Below, piece after piece: positions 1-7,737 of a stretch of DNA of 64,000 nucleotides. The DNA is from Methanosarcinales archaeon (lineage in GTDB: Archaea > Halobacteriota > Methanosarcinia > Methanosarcinales > Methanoperedenaceae). Both the position numbers and the translations under genes were made by a program. A model generated the notes under the pieces. It did no database searches. It was not told the DNA's origin and saw only the letters and a list, made by a program, of their open reading frames with translations. The DNA lies in NCBI GenBank assembly GCA_905339155.1, contig CAJPFJ010000016.1:1-64000 (forward strand). The letters run 5' to 3'. The stretch's first letter is position 1; each line of letters begins with the position of its first letter.

Positions 1-504
1 AAAAGCCCGAAAACCGCTCTGTGTATCCGTTAATTGAAGTCCGCTGTTAAAGTTTGTAGCTTTATCCAATACATTCTGCCCCACACGGCGGTAAAATGGC
101 GTATTCCGGTCTTTTCCGTTCATATACCTGCTGCCATTCACAATATCAGCCTCACCTTGAAGTATCGGAGCCACAAGTTTTGGTATTTCTTCAGGGTCAT
201 GCTGGCCGTCTGTATCCATCGTTACAATGACCTTCGCGCCATTTCGTCCCGCTAGATCAAAACCGGTCTTAAGAGCCACGCCTTTCCCCATGTTCTTCGT
301 ATGGCGAATAACTTCAGCACCTGCAAACCCAGCGATCTCAGCAGTGCGGTCAGAGCTTCCATCATCGACAACGATCACCCTTTCTGCGTGATCTCTTGCG
401 TGAAGCACCATGCTGCCAATAGAGATTTCCTCATTAAATGCCGGGAGTATTGCAATTATTCCTTTGACTCCTAACTCTTTCTTTTTATTAAAACATACAT
501 TCAT
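1..504 (-). CDS. Family 2 glycosyltransferase, 3' end cut by window edge
   Basis: Likely transfers a sugar from a nucleotide donor to a lipid or glycan acceptor at the cytoplasmic membrane face, as dolichyl-phosphate-mannose/glucose synthase-like GT2 enzymes do. The visible 168 residues begin MNVCFNKKKELGVKGIIAIL and show the GT-A fold signatures PAFNEE (about 22-27), VVDDGSSDRT (about 46-55) and the metal-binding DTDGQHDPEE (about 99-108), then SRYMNGKD and a conserved TDTQSGFRAF just before the edge. The chosen ATG has GGTGGTT shortly upstream on the minus strand. The reading frame is still open at base 1. It lies 32 bp downstream of the repeat-rich secreted protein gene on the same strand, so the two may be co-transcribed. 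The acceptor cannot be deduced. Confidence 0.9.
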   Translation of the reverse strand, partial: MNVCFNKKKELGVKGIIAILPAFNEEISIGSMVLHARDHAERVIVVDDGSSDRTAEIAGFAGAEVIRHTKNMGKGVALKTGFDLAGRNGAKVIVTMDTDGQHDPEEIPKLVAPILQGEADIVNGSRYMNGKDRNTPFYRRVGQNVLDKATNFNSGLQLTDTQSGFRAF

Positions 505-536
505 TTGTAACCACCATATTATCCATAACTCCCCCC

Positions 537-2270
537 TCATTCCTGGGTTTGATTATCGTTTCCTTTGTCCTTGCCCTGGGTATTAGCATCTTGCTGATCC
601 CTGGTGTTCTCCGTCTCAAGTAATTTATCGGATTGATTCCCTAACTCTTCATCCTTAATATCTACTTTTGAGATCTTTGCCATCTCCTTCGCAAATTCGG
701 AATTATATTTTCCGTCAAGAGGAGCCCATTTCAAGACCCCAATATCTTCTTCAATTGTAATATCCCCGGATTGATTTCCGGCCACAGTATCTTTATTGTT
801 CTCTTCTACAGTCTCAGTAGGTTCTACAGTCTCTTCTACAGTCTCAGTAGGTTCTACAGTCTCTTCTACAGTCTCAGTAGGTTCTACAGTCTCTTCTACA
901 ATCTCAGTAGGTTCTACAGTCTCTTCTACAGTCTCAGTAGGTTCTACAGTCTCTTCTACAGTCTCAGTAGGTTCTACAGTTGAATTAGCAGTTTCAGTAG
1001 GTTCTACAGTTGCATTAGCAGTTTCAGTAGGTTCTACAGTTGCATTAGCAGTTTCAGTAGGTTCTACAGTTGAATTAGCAGTTTCAGTAGGTTCTACAGT
1101 TGCATTAGCAGTTTCAGTAGGTTCTACAGTTCCATTAGCAGTTTCAGTAGGTTCTACAGTTGCATTTGGTATTACATGCGTCGCAGACTCTTCCCTTTCT
1201 TTATCATCCTTGTTCACTTTCTCAGGTGATTTATCATATTTATTCCCTGATCCTTCATCCGTATTGCCTTCGACTGTATCTTCAGGGTATTCGACTGTAT
1301 CTTCATAGTCTTCGACTGTATCTTCATCGTCTTCTACAGCCACATTATATCTTACACGAGTTTCAAGGTCTTTCCTTTCCTGATCCAATTTGTTCTCTAT
1401 CTCAAGTAATTTTTTCAATATCTCCCCTGACTCTTCATCCTTCACATCTTCCGATGTATCTTTATGGTCTTCTTTTATAGTTACATTAGATTTTACTTGA
1501 GTCTCAGAGTCTTTCCTTTCCTGATCCTTGTTGTTCTCTATCTCAAGTAATTTATCGAATTTCTTCCCTGACTCTTCATCCTTTATGACTTCTTTTGAGA
1601 TAATCGCCATCTCTTTTGCTATTTTGGCATTATATTTTGCATCAAGCTGGGCGCGCTTCAAGGCCGCAACATCCTCTTCAATTGTTATATTCCCTGCTTT
1701 GAACTCAATTTTTAGATCTTCTAGAGTCATCTGACGCTTTGCTATCTCGTCGTGAAGCTGGTTTACCATCTGGACCGCAATGGCAGAATTACTCCCATGT
1801 TTTGCTATTTTGTCCTTGAACATACGGATCTTTATCTGTGCATAATGGTTCTCAAGAGTATTATCCATGACATCAAAGAGTTCGCCACCCCTGTATCCTT
1901 CAATCTCGTATACATTAACGTACCATTGGAATTCAATCTTAGTGCCAGAATTATTTCCTTTAAAGTTCACCTTATGGAATCCAATACTATCGTTATCCCA
2001 TGTATGCGTATAAAAATATATATTACCATCAACATCTCCATCCACCGGTTTTCCATCAACGCTCCAGTTGTAAACTGTTATCGATTCGGCAGTTGTAATA
2101 TAATATTCAATTGTTTCATTGACTGTGCTATTCACATATACATAGTCAGTGGCCTGCGGGGACCATTCCAGAATAGTTGCATTTGTTTTGTTGCCCCCTG
2201 ATATTATTTCTGATGCGCTTGCAGGCAATGCCAGTACGCCCAATAGAAGTAATATTATGATAAGTTTCAT
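537..2270 (-). CDS. Secreted repeat protein with 12 ten-residue repeats and a duplicated flanking module
   Basis: No family recognised. The 577-residue product starts with a signal peptide (LIIILLLLGVLALPASA, about 3-19). Residues 20-125 look like a beta-rich PKD/Ig-like domain. After that the protein is charged and probably helical or disordered. Residues 371-490 are twelve perfect-length ten-residue repeats: six of form TVEPTETANx, then six of form TVEPT(E)xVEE. In the first block each Asn is followed by A/S/G and Thr, giving N-x-T sequons at 369, 379, 389, 399, 409, 419 and 429. Residues about 195-250 (ITIEEDVAALKRAQLD...) recur in diverged form at about 504-559 (ITIEEDIGVLKWAPLD...), so a module was duplicated around the repeat tract. 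No C-terminal membrane anchor is visible. A surface or extracellular role is inferred; the next gene downstream is a glycosyltransferase. Confidence 0.75.
   Translation of the reverse strand: MKLIIILLLLGVLALPASASEIISGGNKTNATILEWSPQATDYVYVNSTVNETIEYYITTAESITVYNWSVDGKPVDGDVDGNIYFYTHTWDNDSIGFHKVNFKGNNSGTKIEFQWYVNVYEIEGYRGGELFDVMDNTLENHYAQIKIRMFKDKIAKHGSNSAIAVQMVNQLHDEIAKRQMTLEDLKIEFKAGNITIEEDVAALKRAQLDAKYNAKIAKEMAIISKEVIKDEESGKKFDKLLEIENNKDQERKDSETQVKSNVTIKEDHKDTSEDVKDEESGEILKKLLEIENKLDQERKDLETRVRYNVAVEDDEDTVEDYEDTVEYPEDTVEGNTDEGSGNKYDKSPEKVNKDDKEREESATHVIPNATVEPTETANGTVEPTETANATVEPTETANSTVEPTETANATVEPTETANATVEPTETANSTVEPTETVEETVEPTETVEETVEPTEIVEETVEPTETVEETVEPTETVEETVEPTETVEENNKDTVAGNQSGDITIEEDIGVLKWAPLDGKYNSEFAKEMAKISKVDIKDEELGNQSDKLLETENTRDQQDANTQGKDKGNDNQTQE
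801..1160 (-). repeat. Twelve 30-bp tandem repeats inside the secreted protein gene
   Basis: Twelve contiguous 30-bp units without spacers, each ending gttctacagt on the plus strand. Units 801-980 carry ctcttctaca at their start and encode VEE-type repeats. Units 981-1160 carry t(g/c)(a/c)attagca and encode TAN-type repeats. Within each block units are nearly identical (for example only a g-to-a change at 901), which suggests recent expansion by slippage or unequal recombination. The exact multiple of three keeps the frame. Confidence 0.95.
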
Positions 2271-2652
2271 TTATTTTACCTTAACCTTACATATTCTGCT
2301 ATTTAATTAAATACATCGGGAGTTTGGGGGTTCTGAAGAGTTTATCAAAACTTTATTGAATGTTTTTTTTAATTTTAAATCATCATTTTTCCTTATTTCA
2401 GTTCCATATTTGATATGAATTAATCTTTCTAAGATACAAGTAAAATAAACTATTTATGTATGCCTATCTCAGAAAACAAAGTATTCTATTTCGAAAAAAA
2501 CCCATTCTTAAATTAACGTGATTCAAAGAATTTATAATATGAAAGTATATTATTGTACCTGCTAAAATATTTGAAGCTATAATTAGAATAAAATAGGGTA
2601 AATATGTAACGTCAAGTTAATAGCAAATAAACTATATTAAAGCAAAATCCAA
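2271..2652. other. AT-rich intergenic stretch with possible tRNA promoter
   Basis: About 380 bp without a gene, rich in A/T runs. An AT-rich box actatattaa at 2631-2640 lies about 15-20 bp upstream of the tRNA gene and may be its TATA element, although it is closer than the usual spacing. The side adjoining 2270 should carry the promoter of the secreted protein gene on the minus strand. No ORF, hairpin or repeat stands out. Confidence 0.4.
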
Positions 2653-2738
2653 GCCGAGGTGGCAGAGCGGACTAACGCGGCAGGCTCGAGACCTGTTTTA
2701 CCTTCCGGTAAGCTAGGGTTCAAATCCCTACCTCGGCG
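2653..2738 (+). tRNA. tRNA-Ser (anticodon CGA)
   Basis: Cloverleaf seen directly. The acceptor arms GCCGAGG (2653-2659) and CCTCGGC (2731-2737) pair perfectly, with G73 at 2738. A D-arm follows (GGCAGAGCGGAC...). The anticodon loop CTCGAGA gives CGA, reading UCG serine codons. A long variable arm with a stem (TACCTTCCGGTA) identifies a class II tRNA. The T-arm is AGGGTTCAAATCCCT. No 3' CCA is encoded and no intron is seen. Confidence 0.95.
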
Positions 2739-2905
2739 TATTCATAATTATCAAGATCTGCATTTGAGACCCTTTTGTGTGCATTTTTTCACAAATATGT
2801 TTATCTTTATGTGATTAATAGTAGCCATGACTTTATTAATAAATTTGGAAGTCATTATTGGGGCAGTTAATTACGAAAACGAAGGGCACAATTAAAGGTG
2901 ATCTT

Positions 2906-3142
2906 ATGGAAAAAGAAAAATATTTAAAAATTGCAATGGATAACCTGATTAAGGTCTTTTCAGAAGCAGGCGCAAAAGCTACCATCGATGTGATGGCTAA
3001 ATTAAGGCTTAATGCAATATCGGATGTCAATCCAGATATGATGAAGGATTGCAATTCAGTCTTATATGAACGAGTAAGAATGCTAAAAGGAGATGCAAGC
3101 GCGGCGCAGTTCCTCACATCAATAAAAGCCGTATGCGGGTGA
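2906..3142 (+). CDS. Small unrecognised protein, first gene of a three-gene cluster
   Basis: 78 residues starting MEKEKYLKIAMDNLIKVFSE. I do not recognise the family. It is predicted soluble and mostly helical, with an alanine-rich centre (EAGAKATIDVMAKLRL) and two cysteines (one in MKDCNSVL, one near the end). The ATG at 2906 is chosen because AAAGGTGAT lies just upstream; an in-frame TTG at 2858 would add 16 residues but has no ribosome site. The stop is followed after 5 bp by the first of two membrane protein genes, so the three are probably translated from one message. It may be a soluble partner of those proteins. Confidence 0.65.
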   Translation: MEKEKYLKIAMDNLIKVFSEAGAKATIDVMAKLRLNAISDVNPDMMKDCNSVLYERVRMLKGDASAAQFLTSIKAVCG

Positions 3143-3147
3143 ATTAA

Positions 3148-3474
3148 ATGAGTGAAATAATAGATTTCCTTATAGAACCTGGAACACAGGCTGTATTCTG
3201 GCTAATATGCATAATATTTGCCATATTGTTTGCAAGGTTTGTGAAAAAATTAAGTTTCGGAGATGACACGGGTGCAAAGGCATGGACAATTATCGCAGCA
3301 GGATTATTTCTCATAGGGCTAAGGGTAAGCTTCAAACTGATCATCCCTGATTTCGAATCGAGTTATGATGCTCAGGTCGCCAGATATTCACTTGGGATTT
3401 TAGGCTCAATAATCTTGTTGTATGGGTTCTATAGCTACCATAAAGTGATAAACAATATGTACAGGGGTGTATAA
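3148..3474 (+). CDS. Small multi-pass membrane protein, second gene of three-gene cluster
   Basis: 108 residues. No family recognised. Three hydrophobic segments are visible: about 12-30 (AVFWLICIIFAILFARF), 44-65 (WTIIAAGLFLIGLRVSFKLII) and 82-100 (LGILGSIILLYGFYSYHKV). A polar loop with KLSFGDDTGAK lies between the first two. The protein starts 6 bp after the stop of the preceding gene and ends 2 bp before the next start. The size and arrangement recall accessory or sensory membrane subunits, but no catalytic motif is present, so no function is proposed. Confidence 0.65.
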   Translation: MSEIIDFLIEPGTQAVFWLICIIFAILFARFVKKLSFGDDTGAKAWTIIAAGLFLIGLRVSFKLIIPDFESSYDAQVARYSLGILGSIILLYGFYSYHKVINNMYRGV

Positions 3475-3476
3475 AC

Positions 3477-3839
3477 ATGTCATGCAATCTGGGTCCGGAT
3501 TTTCTTTGCAGCAGTATAACAAGCCTGCGTGGAGCTGAAGATAGTGTAGCGGCTTTAGTCATAGCGATGATCATTTATCTATTGATAGATCTGGGATATA
3601 ATACTATAAAAGAGGGTCCCTTATTTAAAAGAATAATGGTTTTCTCTATTGGTTTTGTGCCGTTCTTACTGTGGAAGGTAATGGGCGCATTCAGAAGGAT
3701 ATTCCTTGAAAAAAGCAGTGCATGGTACGGGCCTCTTAATGAGTTCGGTGAGGTCATGGAGGCTGTTTCAGCCTTTTGTATCATAATAGCGCTTGTTTAC
3801 ATGTATGTTATGCTGAAACCAAAGACGATAACAGCATAA
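3477..3839 (+). CDS. Small multi-pass membrane protein, third gene of three-gene cluster
   Basis: 120 residues starting MSCNLGPDFLCSSITSLRGA. No family recognised. Hydrophobic segments lie at about 23-38 (SVAALVIAMIIYLLIDL), 53-68 (IMVFSIGFVPFLLWKVM) and 93-112 (VSAFCIIIALVYMYVML), giving a topology similar to that of its upstream neighbour. The sequences are not obviously paralogous. GGGGTG a few bases upstream of the ATG can serve as ribosome site. A T-rich stretch follows the stop, marking the end of the transcription unit before a convergent gene. Confidence 0.65.
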   Translation: MSCNLGPDFLCSSITSLRGAEDSVAALVIAMIIYLLIDLGYNTIKEGPLFKRIMVFSIGFVPFLLWKVMGAFRRIFLEKSSAWYGPLNEFGEVMEAVSAFCIIIALVYMYVMLKPKTITA

Positions 3840-3840
3840 C

Positions 3841-3885
3841 TAAACTTTTTCTTTCAATTTTTCTAATTTTTTATTTAAAAAAAAA
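3841..3885 (+). terminator. T-rich archaeal-type terminator region
   Basis: Directly after the third cluster gene the plus strand runs through several T blocks (ctttttctttc, atttttctaattttttattt) before the convergent stop at 3889. Archaeal RNA polymerase stops at such T tracts without needing a hairpin. No strong hairpin is seen. The A-run at 3879-3889 may do the same for the opposite strand. Confidence 0.4.
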
Positions 3886-3888
3886 ATA

Positions 3889-5004
3889 TTATTTTTTAAT
3901 GTGTTTCAATATATATTCCGACAATCTCTTCTTTATCCTCATATATTCCACATCCGATAGGCCGCTGGATTCAAGTGCGGAATCCCTGAGATAACAGGGT
4001 TTTGTGATCTTGCAGCACCACGTCATGCTGCCAAAACATGTACCTTCACCATATTCAATGGGTGTTTTTCGTGCAAAATCGGTCTTGATCTTCATGAATT
4101 CTTCAGCATTGATACCTGCCTGTTTGAGCGCTCCATGAAGTGCGCAGGGTTTTACAGGAAGACAGCAAAAAGCAAGCGCTCTCAGGTCGCCGCCGCCGCA
4201 AATATGCTTGGGAGCATTGTACCAGCCAGTCATGGATTGGAGAGAGGTCACTTCGAAAACAAGCTGGTCTATGATCCGGGGATTTTTTAGGACTGCGCGC
4301 GCAACAGACACCATATCTGCGCCACGTGAGAACATTTCCTTCGCGGTTTCAAAATCAGTGATCGAATTATTGCCTATTATGAACAGGTTCGTTGAGTTCC
4401 TGATCCGTTTGATAACACCGACATCTACACCCTCAGGATGCATGGCATCTATATGTATAATATCAGCCCCGGCTTTTTCAATAGCTTTTGCAAGCTCGAC
4501 ATCATTCACAACATTGGCTCTCGTTTTAACAGAGAGAACGACGCCGGTTTTTTTGATCTCTTTGATATAATCGCAAAGTTGCGGTATGTTTCTTAATAAT
4601 GCCTCACCTGCTCCCAGTCCAACCATTTCAGGCTGTCTGCAATGCGCATTTAATTCAAGAATGGCACCATGTTCTTTTGTAATAACCGCGGCTTCTAAGA
4701 ACGGTCCAATGGATGCTGCGCGCACATTGACTGCTATAGTTGTGTATCCTTTTGCAGCAACAAGTTCTGACTTCAGGAATTCCAGGGGTTTATCAGATAC
4801 GAATTCAGTCCTGCCTCGTTCTATCTCTTTTCGCGCGGCTTCATTCGTTGGCTTATCGAGGTTATATCCGCCAAGAATGATCAATCCTGCATTCGCAAAA
4901 CCGATTGCGAATTTGCTATCGGTTATACCTGCCATTGAAGCAACTGCAATTGGATTCTTGGGTGATGCATAACATATCTTAATGTCAAATAATTTTTCTG
5001 TCAT
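3889..5004 (-). CDS. Methanogenesis marker protein 9 (Dus-like TIM barrel with Cys-rich C-terminus)
   Basis: A 371-residue member of the family named putative methanogenesis marker 9. Residues 1-240 resemble the FMN-binding TIM barrel of tRNA-dihydrouridine synthases (PIAVASMAGITDS near 17-29; AGADIIHIDAMHPEG and IIGNNSITDFETAKE later). The C-terminal 100 residues contain the two cysteine-rich blocks typical of this family: ICGGGDLRALAFCCLPVKPC and GEGTCFGSMTWCCKITKPC. These probably bind a metal or an iron-sulfur cluster. Family members are confined largely to methanogens and methane-oxidising archaea and their reaction is unknown. The gene is divergent from fpoA, with about 120 bp between the starts. 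Length agrees with the family. Confidence 0.85.
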   Translation of the reverse strand: MTEKLFDIKICYASPKNPIAVASMAGITDSKFAIGFANAGLIILGGYNLDKPTNEAARKEIERGRTEFVSDKPLEFLKSELVAAKGYTTIAVNVRAASIGPFLEAAVITKEHGAILELNAHCRQPEMVGLGAGEALLRNIPQLCDYIKEIKKTGVVLSVKTRANVVNDVELAKAIEKAGADIIHIDAMHPEGVDVGVIKRIRNSTNLFIIGNNSITDFETAKEMFSRGADMVSVARAVLKNPRIIDQLVFEVTSLQSMTGWYNAPKHICGGGDLRALAFCCLPVKPCALHGALKQAGINAEEFMKIKTDFARKTPIEYGEGTCFGSMTWCCKITKPCYLRDSALESSGLSDVEYMRIKKRLSEYILKHIKK

Positions 5005-5080
5005 GATTTATCCTAATTAATTATTTGCCTTCAGTTGTCGGAATCAGTAAAGAATTTTACGCTAAAACAATTTCATAAGG

Positions 5081-5090
5081 TTTTTATATC
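5081..5090 (+). promoter_or_regulatory. Likely TATA box of the fpo operon
   Basis: The sequence tttttatatc at 5081-5090 fits an archaeal TATA box, preceded by A/G-rich bases that could be the BRE. It lies about 37-46 bp upstream of the fpoA ATG, which would give a short leader. It is the best TATA-like match in the fpoA upstream gap. Confidence 0.5.
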
Positions 5091-5126
5091 AATAATCCTT
5101 TTCTAAGTTCTATAAATGGTGGTCCA

Positions 5127-5504
5127 ATGGTCACAAACGAAATTTTAGATAATTATTTGCCTGTCGTAATTCTTACGATCGTGAGTATTGTGTTCGTAGC
5201 AATCGCACTATTCATGTCCCTGATGGTTAGACCAATTAGCAATAAATCCAAGGAAAAACTATCTACATATGAATGCGCTGAAACGCCCATAGGAGATGCA
5301 AGGGTACATTTTAACATTCAATATTATCTTATTGTAATTGTTTTCCTTGTATTTGATGTTGAAGTCCTTTTCCTGTATCCCTGGGCTGTGCAATTCAGAA
5401 ACCTCGGTCCGCTGGGATTTTTCGAAATGATAATTTTTATTGAAGTTCTTATAATAGGCCTGGCTTATGCCTGGAGAAAGGAGGCTTTAGAGTGGATCCA
5501 TTAA
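5127..5504 (+). CDS. fpoA: F420H2 dehydrogenase subunit FpoA (NuoA-like)
   Basis: Small membrane subunit of the proton-pumping F420H2:quinone/methanophenazine oxidoreductase, homologous to NuoA of complex I. The 125 residues have three membrane segments (about 8-33, 67-87, 95-115). The family motif [20 protein letters not shown] (about 49-68) is present, as is the acidic [11 protein letters not shown] stretch in the second helix. This is the first gene of the operon. Its ATG follows GGTGGTCC, and its end overlaps the start of fpoB by 13 bp, which suggests translational coupling. Length matches NuoA/FpoA. Confidence 0.95.
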   Translation: MVTNEILDNYLPVVILTIVSIVFVAIALFMSLMVRPISNKSKEKLSTYECAETPIGDARVHFNIQYYLIVIVFLVFDVEVLFLYPWAVQFRNLGPLGFFEMIIFIEVLIIGLAYAWRKEALEWIH

Positions 5505-6085
5505 CGATTGATACTACAAAAATCAAAATAACCAGGAAGCAGCCTGTGACTGCAATTGATAAATTGAATGATACCGGCCTGATCAGTACGTTGCTTGCAG
5601 CAAGAGAACGCGAAGGGTTGATATTATTTTCAACAATTGACCAGGTTTTTAACTGGGCGCGTTTGAGTTCCCTGTGGCCTGTCACATCCGGTCTTGCCTG
5701 CTGCGCTATCGAAATGATGGCCACATCCATGGCGCATCATGATATTTCGCGCTTTGGCATGGAAATTTTCAGGGCAAGCCCCAGACAGGCTGATCTTATG
5801 TTCGTTGCCGGTACCGTAACCAAACGCATGGCTCCCAGGGTAAAAAAACTTTATGAAATGATGCCTGATCCCAAATGGGTCATTTCCGTGGGCAGCTGTG
5901 CAAATACAGGAGGGCCTTATCATGAATCATATTCGGTCTTAAAAGGCGTTGATCTGATACTACCCGTGGACGTTTATATTCCCGGATGTCCTCCCAGGCC
6001 AGAGGCATGGTTATATGGGATTATTCAGCTGAGGGAAAAAATCAAGAACCGTGGATATGGAGCAAAATGGGGGCTGAATAAATGA
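5492..6085 (+). CDS. fpoB: F420H2 dehydrogenase subunit FpoB (NuoB-like, N2 cluster)
   Basis: Peripheral subunit carrying the terminal [4Fe-4S] cluster (N2 equivalent) that hands electrons to the quinone or methanophenazine. The 197 residues contain the expected cysteines: the CC pair in [11 protein letters not shown] (about 66-76), [12 protein letters not shown] (about 133-144) and [11 protein letters not shown] (about 164-174). The start is a GTG at 5492 because a strong AAGGAGG lies 8 bp upstream, within the end of fpoA. The stop overlaps the fpoC start as ATGA. Length fits the family. Confidence 0.95.
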   Translation: MDPLTIDTTKIKITRKQPVTAIDKLNDTGLISTLLAAREREGLILFSTIDQVFNWARLSSLWPVTSGLACCAIEMMATSMAHHDISRFGMEIFRASPRQADLMFVAGTVTKRMAPRVKKLYEMMPDPKWVISVGSCANTGGPYHESYSVLKGVDLILPVDVYIPGCPPRPEAWLYGIIQLREKIKNRGYGAKWGLNK

Positions 6086-6588
6086 ATCCCGCTGAAGAAA
6101 TAAAGCAGTTATTTCCGGATTCTGTAGTAAGTGTAGGGCAACAGATAAAAAAACCTCTTGCGATCATAAAGAAAGAAGGGCTGCTGGAGGTGGCCCAGAA
6201 AGTGAAAGAAATGGGATTTGATAATCTTTCGGTGATTACAGGCATTGATTACGGGGACCGTTTCGAGGTAGTTTATAATTTCTTTTCGTATGTTAAAAAA
6301 CAGAATCTTGTCCTGAAAGTTGTCCTTGGCCATGAGAATCCGGAAGTCGCTTCGCTTGCATCTATCTGGAAAGTAGCAGATTGGCTTGAAAGGGAGACAT
6401 ATGACCTTGTAGGGATCAAGTTCCGGGGCCACCCGAATCTTAAAAGGATACTGTTGCCTGAAGGCTGGATCGGTCATCCTCTCAGAAAGGATTATGATAT
6501 GAATGTTGATCAGTTTGTAACTATCGGGGAAGATGGAGAAGATATTGTGAGCACTGACGGGTCGAACCTGTTGAGGGAGATAAAATGA
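6082..6588 (+). CDS. fpoC: F420H2 dehydrogenase subunit FpoC (NuoC-like)
   Basis: Peripheral-arm subunit homologous to NuoC (30 kDa subunit); it has no cofactor and stabilises the interface with FpoD. Among the 168 residues the family pattern appears in the second half: [21 protein letters not shown] (about 93-113), then [23 protein letters not shown] (about 114-136). It overlaps fpoB and fpoD by 4 bp each. The first 60 residues are less conserved, as is normal. Confidence 0.93.
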   Translation: MNPAEEIKQLFPDSVVSVGQQIKKPLAIIKKEGLLEVAQKVKEMGFDNLSVITGIDYGDRFEVVYNFFSYVKKQNLVLKVVLGHENPEVASLASIWKVADWLERETYDLVGIKFRGHPNLKRILLPEGWIGHPLRKDYDMNVDQFVTIGEDGEDIVSTDGSNLLREIK

Positions 6589-7733
6589 AAACAGATGAAC
6601 TTCTAATTAACATGGGTCCTGTTCATCCCAGTACACACGGCGTATTGAGGTTCAAGTTAACTATGGATGGGGAGATAATCAGAAATTGCGAAATCGTTAT
6701 GGGATATCTGCATCGGGGGACAGAAAAGCTGGGAGAGATGAAAACTTATATGCAGTTCGTTCCTTACACAGACAGGCTCGATTATATCTCAGCCTTTCCC
6801 AATAATTACGCTTATGTTAAGGCCGTGGAGGAACTTGCAGGCATAGAGGTCCCGTTGAGGGCTGAGTATATACGTGTTCTCACGCTTGAACTGAACAGGA
6901 TAGTGAACCATCTCGTAATGATTGGCTCTCTTCTTCTTGACCTTGGCGCATCTACTATGATAATGTACGGATTCAGGGAAAGAGAGAATGCCCTTGCGTT
7001 ATTTGATATGTTATGCGGCGCAAGGATGACTTTTAATTATATCAAGCCCGGAGGAGTAAGGGAAGACATGCCTGAGGGCTTCATACCAAAACTCAACGAG
7101 TTCATAAATGATATGGATATGCGCATTGACGATTACGAGCAGCTTGTCAGCGGTAATGAGATTTTCATGGGGAGAATGAAAAATATCGGTGTAATGAGTG
7201 CACAGGATGCTATAAATTATGGTATGACAGGTCCGTCGCTTCGTGGTCATGGGGTGAATTATGATATAAGGAAAATCGAACCATATTCCGTATATCCTGA
7301 CCTTGATTTCAAGGCATGCATGCGCCGTGAATGTGACAGCTTCGCCAGGTACATGGTAAGAATAGATGAAATGAGGGAAAGCCTGCATATTTTAAGACAG
7401 GTAGTTGATCAAATGCCCCAGGGGAAAGCCGCAACCCATGCAAAGTACGGGATAGCCCCGATGACGGGCGTTCCAACTTCGGTTTCCACATATTTCCCGA
7501 GGATATTCACTCCACCGCCCGGTGAGGTTTACAGCAGGATCGAGGCGCCTAAGGGTGAATTGGGTTTTTATATTGTAAGTGATGGGACCATTAAACCCTA
7601 CAGGATCAAAATACGTTCACCCTCTTTCTGCAATCTTACAGCTATACCTAAAATGGTGGAAGGACTTATGATCCCTGACCTGATAGCGGCCTTTGGTACC
7701 ATTGATGTTGTTCTTGGCGATGTGGACCGGTGA
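6585..7733 (+). CDS. fpoD: F420H2 dehydrogenase subunit FpoD (NuoD-like, 49 kDa)
   Basis: Peripheral subunit forming, with FpoB and FpoH, the site where quinone or methanophenazine is reduced. It is a 382-residue protein homologous to NuoD and to NiFe hydrogenase large subunits but without nickel-ligand cysteines. Visible motifs are GPVHPSTHGVLRFKL (about 11-25; the His of the HPSTHG loop lies at the quinone site), GYLHRGTEKL (about 45-54), YTDRLDY (about 64-70) and a C-terminal DVVLGDVDR. It starts inside the fpoC stop (ATGA) and is followed by fpoH after 4 bp. Full length. Confidence 0.96.
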   Translation: MKTDELLINMGPVHPSTHGVLRFKLTMDGEIIRNCEIVMGYLHRGTEKLGEMKTYMQFVPYTDRLDYISAFPNNYAYVKAVEELAGIEVPLRAEYIRVLTLELNRIVNHLVMIGSLLLDLGASTMIMYGFRERENALALFDMLCGARMTFNYIKPGGVREDMPEGFIPKLNEFINDMDMRIDDYEQLVSGNEIFMGRMKNIGVMSAQDAINYGMTGPSLRGHGVNYDIRKIEPYSVYPDLDFKACMRRECDSFARYMVRIDEMRESLHILRQVVDQMPQGKAATHAKYGIAPMTGVPTSVSTYFPRIFTPPPGEVYSRIEAPKGELGFYIVSDGTIKPYRIKIRSPSFCNLTAIPKMVEGLMIPDLIAAFGTIDVVLGDVDR

Positions 7734-7737
7734 TATA

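Noticed and set aside
801-1160. Regular 30-bp repeats that could be taken for a CRISPR array.
   Set aside because: The units are contiguous with no spacers, keep a reading frame and encode ten-residue protein repeats.
796-1308. Plus-strand ORF opposite the repeat tract, encoding VSVGSTV-type repeats.
   Set aside because: It is the antisense shadow of the minus-strand secreted protein, which has a signal peptide and a plausible start.
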